Shown: positions 1 through 6,739 of the stretch, piece after piece
Layout of the letters: every line of letters starts with the position of its first letter
Position numbering within the stretch: the stretch's first letter is position 1
Source of the DNA: an uncultured Bacilli bacterium
GTDB lineage: Bacteria; Bacillota_I; Bacilli_A; RF39; UBA660
Reading direction: 5' to 3'
DNA: 43,939 nt
Assembly: GCA_910587745.1 (NCBI GenBank)
Contig: CAJUNE010000009.1
Span: 1 to 43,939, forward strand
Position numbers and translations under genes: made by a program
Notes under the pieces: generated by a model
The model's input: the letters and a program-made list of their open reading frames with translations, nothing else
Databases searched by the model: none
What the model was told of the DNA's origin: nothing

Positions 1-125
1 TTATGTTTAGTAACTTAGACATTAGTAAAAAACGTATTGAAATACGAAAACTAAAAAGAAAGGGTCTAAGCGATATATTTGTTAGAATGTTTATTAAACT
101 GCTTGAATATGTATCAGAAATTTAG
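1..125 (+). CDS. 3' end of an unidentified gene (partial)
   Basis: An open frame enters from the left edge and stops with TAG at 123-125. About 40 codons are visible. The tail is basic (many Lys/Arg) and ends in an amphipathic helix-like segment (...FIKLLEYVSEI). An ATG at position 3 is in frame but has no visible ribosome binding site, so I read this as the end of a longer gene. A terminator follows 25 bases later. The family cannot be recognised from this piece. Confidence 0.55.
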   Translation, partial: MFSNLDISKKRIEIRKLKRKGLSDIFVRMFIKLLEYVSEI

Positions 126-149
126 TACAATAAAAAAGTAGTAAAGAAA

Positions 150-173
150 GTGGTGCTTTAAGCATCATTTTTT
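150..173 (+). terminator. Rho-independent terminator
   Basis: Stem TGGTGCTT / AAGCATCA (one G-U pair) with a two-base loop, followed by a run of T. It lies just after the partial gene at the left edge. Confidence 0.7.
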
Positions 174-261
174 AGAATTTAAACTTGATATAGAATTATG
201 AATATATGACAAAGATAATAGAGTATAATTAAAGTTATATTTAAAAAAAGGAGAAAGCAAA

Positions 262-660
262 ATGGATTATAAAATTTCAATTTATTTAAGCCTAGGAGCA
301 TTTATTTTAGTATTTATAGTAGATTATTTTTTAATCAATAAAAAGAAGTTAGAAATAATTAAAAATAAAGGAGTTACAAAAAAAGGAAAAAAGAAGAAAA
401 TCAAAAACATTGGAGAATTAGATTATTTAATAGCTAAGTTTAAATTAGATTTTAAAAAGATAGATACTGACAAAGCAATAATATGTATAACATTAATTAA
501 TAGTTTTATTATATCTATAGTATCGTTTATAATAATGATAATTCCATTTAAAATGATGTGGCAAATGTTAATCGCTTTTGTACTATTATTTTGTTTAATT
601 TACTCTTTATATGAATTATATGGCCGCTATTTAAAAAAGAAACAAATGAAAAAAGATTGA
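262..660 (+). CDS. Small multi-pass membrane protein, unknown function
   Basis: 132 residues. A hydrophobic N-terminal segment (about 6-24) is followed by a lysine-rich cytoplasmic loop (27-50), an amphipathic stretch (GELDYLIAKF, 51-67) and two close hydrophobic segments (about 73-95 and 98-118), then a basic tail. This is three predicted membrane helices with basic ends inside. The start is set by AAAGGAG eight bases upstream; a TATAAT-like box lies at 224-229. The arrangement (one helix, basic loop, helical hairpin) recalls the small Oxa1/TMCO1-like membrane proteins, but I see no motif that proves this. Stops with TGA, so TGA is a stop codon here. Confidence 0.75.
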   Translation: MDYKISIYLSLGAFILVFIVDYFLINKKKLEIIKNKGVTKKGKKKKIKNIGELDYLIAKFKLDFKKIDTDKAIICITLINSFIISIVSFIIMIIPFKMMWQMLIAFVLLFCLIYSLYELYGRYLKKKQMKKD

Positions 661-695
661 CAATCTAATATAAAAGTACATTAAAAAAATAACAT

Positions 696-724
696 TTGAC
701 ATTAATATTATTGAGTGTTATAAT
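696..724 (+). promoter_or_regulatory. Consensus sigma-A promoter
   Basis: TTGACA (696-701), 17-base spacer, TATAAT (719-724), with an additional TG at the extended -10 position (716-717). Predicted start near 731, giving a leader of about 20 bases ending in a G-rich ribosome binding site. One of the strongest promoters in the window. Confidence 0.85.
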
Positions 725-750
725 AACTCCCAAGTTTTGGGGGGATAAGC

Positions 751-1221
751 TTGCCAGAAAAAGAAAGATTAATCAAACAAATAAATAAATTAATGTTTGG
801 TAAAATTATAGAAATATCAATAATTATAGTTCTAGTAGGCTTATCCATACCAGCGTGGAGTGCTTTTGCTAAAATTGAGGATATCAATGTAATTAAAATT
901 GAAGATTGTAAATTAAATTTTCAAGAAAAGAGAGAAAACGAAACTGACTTTTTAACCATAGAAAATAATTATGCAATTAATAAAAATTATAAAGTTTATT
1001 TAGAAACAAATATAAATGTGTCTCTTGAAACAATAGTACTAATAAACAATAAAAAGTACACATTAAATGATTTTTATAGAAAAGAAGCAAATAATAATAG
1101 AGTATTTACACTTATTGATAAAAATATTGTTGCTACTACAGATGCTTATAATATAAAGGTAAAAACAAGTGATAAAGCAAATACATATCATTATATTTTC
1201 GAAGAAATAAATAATTTTTAA
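751..1221 (+). CDS. Membrane-anchored surface protein upstream of the TasA-like gene
   Basis: 156 residues from a TTG start, chosen because GGGGGGAT sits six bases upstream and a consensus promoter lies just before it; the first in-frame ATG (793) would cut into the region before the membrane segment. A basic N-terminus is followed by one hydrophobic segment (about 17-38, ending AWSAFA, a possible signal-peptidase site) and an extracellular part of about 115 residues rich in alternating polar/hydrophobic beta-strand pattern. Topology and strand pattern recall the TasA/camelysin-like protein that follows, so both may form one surface structure. No family match is certain. Confidence 0.7.
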   Translation: MPEKERLIKQINKLMFGKIIEISIIIVLVGLSIPAWSAFAKIEDINVIKIEDCKLNFQEKRENETDFLTIENNYAINKNYKVYLETNINVSLETIVLINNKKYTLNDFYRKEANNNRVFTLIDKNIVATTDAYNIKVKTSDKANTYHYIFEEINNF

Positions 1222-1260
1222 AAAAGTGATAAAATAGACTTGTATTTTATCGCTTTTTTG
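1219..1260 (+). terminator. Strong Rho-independent terminator
   Basis: Long stem AAAAAAGTGATAAAATA / TATTTTATCGCTTTTTT around a six-base loop. The stem begins at the stop codon of the preceding gene. It separates that gene from the TasA-like gene, which therefore needs its own promoter. Confidence 0.85.
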
Positions 1261-1262
1261 TG

Positions 1263-1277
1263 GTATCATTATGATAC
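1263..1277. promoter_or_regulatory. Perfect palindrome before the TasA-like gene
   Basis: GTATCAT T ATGATAC, a 15-base perfect inverted repeat ending just before the GGTGAT ribosome binding site of the gene at 1289. TATCAT preceded by TG could serve as an extended -10 element, so the palindrome may be an operator, or a small RNA hairpin next to the start site. Confidence 0.45.
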
Positions 1278-1288
1278 GGTGATATACA

Positions 1289-1858
1289 ATGAAAGTAAAG
1301 GATATTATCAAAAAGCAAACAACTGTGATTGCTATAGCAGTAGCATTAGTAGCAATTTCAGTAATTGGGGTTAGCTATGCGATATTTTTTGATGTTAAAA
1401 AGAATACAGATAATCAGATTATAACAGCAGGAACTTTAAAACTTACAGTAACAGGAGTTAGTGCATTAAATGTTAGTGAACCTGTAGATCAAACTACAGG
1501 ATTAAAATCTACACCTGTTAGTTATACTGTTAAAAATACAGATAGTAATTTACCTGCTAATTATAAAATATATATATATGCTAATACTGCTAATACAATG
1601 GATATAAGTAAGATAAAAGTTTCAACAGATGGAAATGCCACAACAGGAAATACTGCTAAGGTATTAAGTTCAATTACACCAACATTTACAGAAGGTGGAA
1701 AAACATATTTTCAAATTGATTCAGGAAATTTAGCCGCAGGAGCAAATGGAGCTACAAAATATGTTCGTGTATGGATTGATGAAGATAGTATCACTAGTGA
1801 AATAACAAATAAAAAAGTAGACTTAAATATGTATATAGTTAGTGAAGTACAAGAATAA
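1289..1858 (+). CDS. TasA/camelysin-like surface protein with SipW-type signal
   Basis: 189 residues. The N-terminus has the layout of SipW-dependent signal peptides: basic start, hydrophobic core (about 12-31, ending GVSYAIFF) and then the NTDNQITAGTLKLTV-like motif (40-54) typical of TasA/CalY/camelysin family proteins. The rest is a Thr/Ser/Gly-rich beta-sandwich-like domain with no cysteine. In known members this protein is secreted and forms biofilm fibres or a surface protease coat. The special signal peptidase (SipW) is not in this window. Start supported by GGTGAT seven bases upstream. Family assignment is firm at the signal region, weaker for the body. Confidence 0.8.
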   Translation: MKVKDIIKKQTTVIAIAVALVAISVIGVSYAIFFDVKKNTDNQIITAGTLKLTVTGVSALNVSEPVDQTTGLKSTPVSYTVKNTDSNLPANYKIYIYANTANTMDISKIKVSTDGNATTGNTAKVLSSITPTFTEGGKTYFQIDSGNLAAGANGATKYVRVWIDEDSITSEITNKKVDLNMYIVSEVQE

Positions 1859-1880
1859 ATTCCGATAAGGAATTTTTTTT
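1858..1880 (+). terminator. Terminator overlapping a stop codon
   Basis: Short stem AATTCC / GGAATT with a five-base loop and a run of eight T or more. The first stem base is the last base of the TAA stop of the TasA-like gene. Confidence 0.65.
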
Positions 1881-1948
1881 ATAGTTTAAAGTATTAAAAT
1901 ATAAACAATTATGATAAAATAAAATCTATATTTATAGGGGTGAATAAT

Positions 1949-3853
1949 ATGATATTATTTAGTAGTAAACATATAGAAATTAAAAATACTACAATTCATT
2001 ATTTATTAAAACATGTTAAACTAGAAAACAAAAACAGTTTTGAGGATTTAGTAGACACAGTAATGCCTAAGCATTTAAAAAGGGAGCAATTTGAAAAATG
2101 TGAAAATACTTTCAATAATTTACTAAGTTGGACTAATGACAAATTTTATCATATTCTAGATAGTTTTTCTAAATTAGCATTATATCATTTTTTAAAGGAA
2201 GCAAATATTTATGAAACATTAAAAGATGATAAGTTATATCAAAAAGAAATAGAGAAGAAACTAAAAAGTTATAAACTAGAAAAGAAACAAATTTTAAAAA
2301 AATTATATAACGAAGAGTGGTATTTAGAAATATTTTCTAATGATAAATATTTAATTAAATTTGAAAAAGATTTCAGTAATAATAAAATAGAAAAATATTT
2401 AAAAGAAAACCCTAATTTAATTACCGCATATCAAGATATATTACCAAATAAAATTAAGAAAAATTTTGTTTCAAATAATAGCTTATATCAAAGTATTAAT
2501 GAATTCTTAAAGTTTTTGCAAGAGCAAATAGATAAGGGAGACTTAGCAAATCTTTTTTGGGTAAATGAAAGTCCCACATCAGAGCCTGAAATTCAAGAAA
2601 CATTACAATGTTTTATAGACGCTTATTTTTATAAAGAAGAAATAGACATTAATCGTGAACCACAATATGGCAATGGTAAAATAGATTTTAAATTTTATAA
2701 AAATTCAGAAGAGATAGTTATAATAGAATTAAAGAAAGCTAGTAGTAGTTATTTAAAGCAAGGATATGAAAGTCAATTAATAAAATATATGAAAGCATCA
2801 CATTGTAAAAAAGCTTATTATATAGTATTAGTTTTTAATGACAAAGATATGGAAAAAGCTAGAAATTTAATAAAAAGCCGTGAAGATACTGAAGAATATC
2901 ATGAATATATTGAAATATTAATATTAGACTTAAGAATTAATAAAACAGTAATAATTAATCATAATGAATCTATCTATAAAAAAATTGATAAAAATATTAA
3001 TAACTATTTTAAAATAATTTATAAGATAAATGATTTATCTAACCATAATGAAATATTATTATATTTAAAAACGTTAAAAAATAATTTTGACAAAATACAT
3101 AATTACGAATATAAACTTGAATATATAGAAAAACTACATAAACTAACCACAGATAATAAAGACTATAGACTAAGCTTTTTAGATGAAGAAAGTTTTTATA
3201 ATATATATAAAGAAGATTCTTTAAAAAAACTTGTTTTAGACATTATGTCTAGTATCAAAAATGATAAAGATTTTAATAAAGATATTAAAGATTTAATAAA
3301 TTATATAGAAACATTAAAATATCCTAGTAATCCAGAACGAATAACTAAAGAAGAAATAATAGAAATATTTAAGCTAATAAAAAAGAAAAATAATTATTTA
3401 TATAATCTTTTAAGAAAGATAAAACTAAATATATACATAATTAATGAAGAGAGCAAAGAATATAATACATGTGTTATACCTTCCATAAATTGCAATGAAT
3501 ATAAAATAGTTTGCACTTACATGAAAGAAGATTCACCTACAAATTCAGGGTATCCAATATATACTTTTATATATAATATAGGTTTAATTTTATTATGGTC
3601 TTTAAATAAGGATTATCAAGACATTTTACAAAAATTTATAGCAGCTATGCAACCTTATACTAACGGATTAAATACTAGTTCAATAGATGCTCAAACTCTT
3701 TTTGCAGATAGTTTTTTCATGTACTTAGTAAATGAAACAAAATATAATAAAAACAACTCATTTAAAAATGTAGATCGAATAATATATGATAAATTAAAGT
3801 TATATTTTGATAATTTATTAGAAAGTGAAGTGAGCAAAGATGTTAATATTTAA
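1949..3853 (+). CDS. Large protein with intact PD-(D/E)XK nuclease motif
   Basis: 634 residues. The ATG at 1949 is preferred over a GTG nine bases earlier because that GTG is itself part of the ribosome binding site (GGGGTG). The N-terminal 130 residues are helical and charged. Around 225-265 lies a PD-(D/E)XK signature: GKIDF (D246) then, 14 residues on, IIELKKA (E260, K262), followed by a Gln/Tyr-containing helix (GYESQLIKY) and a hydrophobic strand (AYYIVLVFND). The C-terminal 370 residues are mostly helical with no motif I recognise. The gene overlaps the next one by 14 bases, and that gene encodes a shorter paralogue. A role in DNA cleavage or phage defence is inferred from the motif and pairing only. 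Confidence 0.75.
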   Translation: MILFSSKHIEIKNTTIHYLLKHVKLENKNSFEDLVDTVMPKHLKREQFEKCENTFNNLLSWTNDKFYHILDSFSKLALYHFLKEANIYETLKDDKLYQKEIEKKLKSYKLEKKQILKKLYNEEWYLEIFSNDKYLIKFEKDFSNNKIEKYLKENPNLITAYQDILPNKIKKNFVSNNSLYQSINEFLKFLQEQIDKGDLANLFWVNESPTSEPEIQETLQCFIDAYFYKEEIDINREPQYGNGKIDFKFYKNSEEIVIIELKKASSSYLKQGYESQLIKYMKASHCKKAYYIVLVFNDKDMEKARNLIKSREDTEEYHEYIEILILDLRINKTVIINHNESIYKKIDKNINNYFKIIYKINDLSNHNEILLYLKTLKNNFDKIHNYEYKLEYIEKLHKLTTDNKDYRLSFLDEESFYNIYKEDSLKKLVLDIMSSIKNDKDFNKDIKDLINYIETLKYPSNPERITKEEIIEIFKLIKKKNNYLYNLLRKIKLNIYIINEESKEYNTCVIPSINCNEYKIVCTYMKEDSPTNSGYPIYTFIYNIGLILLWSLNKDYQDILQKFIAAMQPYTNGLNTSSIDAQTLFADSFFMYLVNETKYNKNNSFKNVDRIIYDKLKLYFDNLLESEVSKDVNI

Positions 3854-4898
3854 CTCTAATAGCATTGAGTTTTATAATTATATTATTCATAAATTTATGA
3901 AGATAGAAAGATTAAATGAAAGAGAAGTTGGAGAAAGGTTTTTAAAATCATATATCCCTAATTATTTATATAAAGAACAAAAGGAAAAAAGTTTAAGAGT
4001 ATTAAATGATATATATCATTATACAAATAATAAGGTATATTATGAACTCGATGCTTTTCATGAGGTAGTACTATGTGCTATTATTGATAAAATGAACGAT
4101 AAGAAAAAAAGTTTAAAGAGTTATAACAACAAGTATTTTGATAAAACAGCTAAAGAAATGATAGATAAAATAGTAAATGAAGAGTATGAAGAATATAAAG
4201 AGTTATCTAAAGAAGAGTTAAAAGAATTTTACTATGATCCATTTGAATATTATGATAGTTTATTTGAAGATATGGACTTTGAATATATCGAATATTTTAT
4301 AAATACTAGTAGTATAGGAGACGATAGTTTAACAAAGCATATGGGAGTTAATTTAGATTATTATTATGATATACTACCAAAAGATATTAGAGAAAAATAC
4401 CCTACAGGGAACTGTACTCTATCAGGAGAGATCAGCGATTTATTAACATTTTTATTTGATGAAATTAAAAATAAAGGTTACTATAAATTATTTTGGGAAA
4501 GATCAAAACCAGCTGATTTAAAAAGAATACAGATTACACTTAATAATATAATTTTATCTTATTTTCACAATCAGCCAATAGATATAGCATGGGATTTTAG
4601 AGTTTTTAAAAATCGTATAGAAGTAGACTTCTATAAATTAAGATTAGAAGAAACCAAGGTTTCAATTTATTTTACTATAGTTGATTCCAATAATTTAAAT
4701 GATAAATATTTAGATACTTTTAAAAAATATGCTAATAACTATGATAATGCTTTCTTTATATTCCTTGTATTTACAGATGAAGAAAACAAAAATGTTAATG
4801 AATATATAAGAAAATATGTTTATACTGAACACCTAAGAAGTTTATTAAATGTATATATTTTTGATATAAGAAAACAAAAAACAGCCTCTAAAATATAA
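3840..4898 (+). CDS. Shorter paralogue with lost nuclease active site
   Basis: 352 residues. It aligns by eye along its length with the first 330 residues of the preceding protein: same opening pattern (hydrophobic start, IxF/IxI, then a Lys-Glu-Gln segment followed by W/H-T-N-[ND]-K), same LPxxIR/K segment near 180 and the same LFW element near 220. At the nuclease site the aspartate is kept (D263) but the positions matching E260 and K262 of the partner are Tyr277 and Thr279. So this copy should be catalytically dead. Its start lies inside the upstream gene (14-base overlap), implying translational coupling and a fixed ratio. A regulatory or structural subunit of a heteromer is the simplest inference. 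Confidence 0.75.
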   Translation: MLIFNSNSIEFYNYIIHKFMKIERLNEREVGERFLKSYIPNYLYKEQKEKSLRVLNDIYHYTNNKVYYELDAFHEVVLCAIIDKMNDKKKSLKSYNNKYFDKTAKEMIDKIVNEEYEEYKELSKEELKEFYYDPFEYYDSLFEDMDFEYIEYFINTSSIGDDSLTKHMGVNLDYYYDILPKDIREKYPTGNCTLSGEISDLLTFLFDEIKNKGYYKLFWERSKPADLKRIQITLNNIILSYFHNQPIDIAWDFRVFKNRIEVDFYKLRLEETKVSIYFTIVDSNNLNDKYLDTFKKYANNYDNAFFIFLVFTDEENKNVNEYIRKYVYTEHLRSLLNVYIFDIRKQKTASKI

Positions 4899-4920
4899 TA
4901 TAAAAATTTTTTAAAAATTA

Positions 4921-5025
4921 CAGATTTTATACTTTTAGTTAAAAATTGAACATTTTTCCAACAAATATTTAAAAATTGTCTAAGCAGATTTTATAATTTC
5001 TCCTAAGCAGATTCTAAAAAATCTG
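4921..5025. repeat. Repeated CAGATT boxes with palindrome
   Basis: The 184-base gap between 4898 and 5083 holds three CAGATT boxes (4921, 4985, 5008), the last two within TAAGCAGATT. The third forms an inverted repeat with AATCTG (5020-5025). The palindrome ends four bases before the -35 box at 5030. A region with the same boxes precedes the DUF1016 gene at 27.7 kb. Likely operator sites; alternatively remains of a mobile element. Confidence 0.6.
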
Positions 5026-5029
5026 TATT

Positions 5030-5058
5030 TTGACATACAAATGTTTATGGTGTATTAT
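5030..5058 (+). promoter_or_regulatory. Sigma-A promoter beside a palindromic operator
   Basis: TTGACA (5030-5035), 17-base spacer, TATTAT (5053-5058). The CAGATT/AATCTG palindrome abuts its upstream edge, a place where a bound regulator could block or recruit RNA polymerase. Confidence 0.8.
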
Positions 5059-5082
5059 TAAAACACAGAAAGGAACAATTGT

Positions 5083-5421
5083 ATGAAAGAAACAGACAAT
5101 GTAGAAATTTATTTTATATGTGATCGAAAGGAGGAAATGGATTTAATAGAAAGTATTTATGATGAAGAGTCTAATACTCATTATTGGTATATTAATGCAT
5201 ATTTAGCTTATGAAGAATGGAAAGATAATTTTAAAGTTATAGATGGAGATTTAGCAAAAGTATTATTTACAGTAGCAGCTAGTAGATATTTAATATATTG
5301 TATAGACAATAATAAATATCAGACCAAAGAAGAGTTTAAGCAAATAAAAAAAGATTTAAGAAAAATAAATCCAAAGCTTAAAAAAATAGTAAAAGAGAAT
5401 AAAGTGCTATCAAATTTATAA
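5083..5421 (+). CDS. Small protein of unknown function under palindromic control
   Basis: 112 residues, charged, without membrane segments or a signal peptide. Aromatic-rich centre (THYWYINAYLAYEEW, about 29-43), then a hydrophobic helix (about 60-75) and a lysine-rich helical tail. I do not recognise the family. Start supported by GAAAGGA ten bases upstream. It follows the two nuclease-like paralogues but has its own strong promoter, so it is probably a separate unit. The upstream boxes shared with the DUF1016 locus suggest co-regulation with it. Confidence 0.65.
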   Translation: MKETDNVEIYFICDRKEEMDLIESIYDEESNTHYWYINAYLAYEEWKDNFKVIDGDLAKVLFTVAASRYLIYCIDNNKYQTKEEFKQIKKDLRKINPKLKKIVKENKVLSNL

Positions 5422-5452
5422 AAGTTATGATTAAATAAAGAAAGGAGACAGT

Positions 5453-5779
5453 ATGATAACAATAAAAGATTTTCAAAAATTAGATATAAGAGTGGGAACA
5501 ATAATTAAAGCTGAAATTAATACAAAAGCTAAAAAGCCAGCTTATAAATTAGAAGTTGATTTAGGTGAGTTGGGGATAAAAAAATCCTCAGCTCAAATAA
5601 CCGAAATTTATAAAACAAATGATTTAATAGATAAACAAGTTTTAGCAATCGTAAATTTACCTTCAAGGCAAATTGCAAATACTATATCAGAAGTATTAAT
5701 ACTTGGTACTTATAGTAAAGAGGGAGTAATATTAATAACTCCTGATAAAAAAGCATCAAACGGAGATAAATTAGGATAA
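5453..5779 (+). CDS. csaA: CsaA-type tRNA-binding protein
   Basis: 108 residues, matching the usual CsaA length of about 110. The OB-fold tRNA-binding (EMAP/Myf-like) signature is clear: DFxKLDIRVGTI near the start, KPAYKLEVD, KKSSAQIT in the middle, then VNLPSRQI and SEVLILG. CsaA is known as a dimeric tRNA-binding protein with chaperone-like activity in B. subtilis; its precise role is unsettled. Start supported by AAAGGAGA seven bases upstream. Short spacing to the ASCH-domain gene downstream suggests co-transcription. Confidence 0.9.
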   Translation: MITIKDFQKLDIRVGTIIKAEINTKAKKPAYKLEVDLGELGIKKSSAQITEIYKTNDLIDKQVLAIVNLPSRQIANTISEVLILGTYSKEGVILITPDKKASNGDKLG

Positions 5780-5824
5780 TTAAAATTAAGCTTGTTAAAA
5801 AATTATAAAATAAGGAGACAAAAT

Positions 5825-6379
5825 ATGAAAGAAATATTTTTAAGTTTTAGACCAGAATATTTTAAGCCTTTATTATATGGAATTAAAAAATACGAATATA
5901 GAAAAAGATTTTGCAATGAAGAAACAAAAGCATATTTATATTTAAGTGGAAAATCAAGACAAGTTATAGGTGTTATGGAATTAGGAAAAATTATTCGCTT
6001 AGATTTGACAAGGAATAATTATTTGGATTACCCAGAAACTTTAAAAAGAGTTGATGAATACATTTTAAGCAAGGATATAAATGCAGTACCCATTAAATCT
6101 TTGGCGCTGTTTGATAATCCGATTAGTTTAGATGAGATTAGAAATGAGATTCCTAACTTTATGCCACCTCAAATGTATTTTGTTTTAGACAATCATCCGA
6201 AGTTAAAATTCTTACTAGAACAACAATCATTAAATAAAAAACTATTTGTTCATAATCACAATCAAGTTTATTATGATAATCTAGCTAAATCAGTATGTGA
6301 ATTAGAAAAGACAGATGAATTTAAAAAATTACATGCGCTACATGAAAAGAATAATGATTTTAATAATATAAAATATTAG
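5825..6379 (+). CDS. ASCH/PUA-like domain protein
   Basis: 184 residues from the ATG at 5825, chosen because AAGGAGA lies seven bases upstream; an in-frame TTG at 5792 has no such site. The first 70 residues read as an ASCH-type RNA-binding domain: FLSFRPEYFKPLLYGIKKYEYRKR, then a strand AYLYLSG and IGVMELGKII. The Lys/Arg-rich G-x-K-x-x-E-x-R pattern is the ASCH hallmark. The C-terminal half contains PPQMYFVLD and a charged helical tail. ASCH proteins bind RNA or modified nucleosides, some with nuclease activity. Position after csaA fits a translation-related role, which is inference. Confidence 0.7.
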   Translation: MKEIFLSFRPEYFKPLLYGIKKYEYRKRFCNEETKAYLYLSGKSRQVIGVMELGKIIRLDLTRNNYLDYPETLKRVDEYILSKDINAVPIKSLALFDNPISLDEIRNEIPNFMPPQMYFVLDNHPKLKFLLEQQSLNKKLFVHNHNQVYYDNLAKSVCELEKTDEFKKLHALHEKNNDFNNIKY

Positions 6380-6411
6380 AATTTAGCATATATTAAAGTT
6401 TACTCCTATCC

Positions 6412-6433
6412 AGAAAAAACATCACGTTTTTCT
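6412..6433. terminator. Possible weak bidirectional terminator
   Basis: AGAAAAA ... TTTTTCT stem with an eight-base loop between the ASCH gene and tRNA-Gly. The stem has no G-C-rich core, so confidence is low. I see nothing else in the rest of 6380-6532. Confidence 0.35.
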
Positions 6434-6532
6434 AATAACTTTTATTATATAAACATTAACTATATCTTTAAAAATTTGTTTAAAATATCAATTGTTTATT
6501 CTTAAACTATTATCAATAGGATAAATTTGCAA

Positions 6533-6558
6533 TATAAAACTCACACTATCGCGTGAGT
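6533..6558 (-). terminator. Terminator of tRNA-Gly
   Basis: Read on the minus strand: ACTCAC, eight-base loop, GTGAGT, then TTTTAT. It lies immediately downstream of the minus-strand tRNA. Confidence 0.7.
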
Positions 6559-6569
6559 AATTCTCTTAA

Positions 6570-6644
6570 TGGAGCAAGTGAGCAGAATCGAACTGCCGTC
6601 TCAACCTTGGCAAGGTCGCATACTAACCGCTGTACTACACCTGC
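6570..6644 (-). tRNA. tRNA-Gly (anticodon GCC)
   Basis: On the minus strand the acceptor stem GCAGGTG pairs with CACTTGC. The anticodon arm ACCTT-GCC-AAGGT gives GCC. The T arm and an encoded CCA end are present. Confidence 0.95.
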
Positions 6645-6739
6645 ATATCTCAATACTACCAAAAAACATAAAAAAAATCAAGGAAAAATTGCAAATTTAC
6701 TTGATTTATTATATAATTGATTTAGTAAGAAGGTTGTTT

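Noticed and set aside
739..744. G6 run as another phase-variable tract
   Set aside because: It is the ribosome binding site of the gene at 751, too short for frequent slippage and outside the promoter spacer.
5792..5824. TTG start for the ASCH-domain protein
   Set aside because: No ribosome binding site there, while AAGGAGA lies just before the ATG at 5825 and the domain starts at that Met.
6569..6739. Upstream extension of the LtaS-like gene by 57 codons
   Set aside because: The extension would translate through tRNA-Gly on the other strand, and the ATG at 6740 has its own ribosome binding site.
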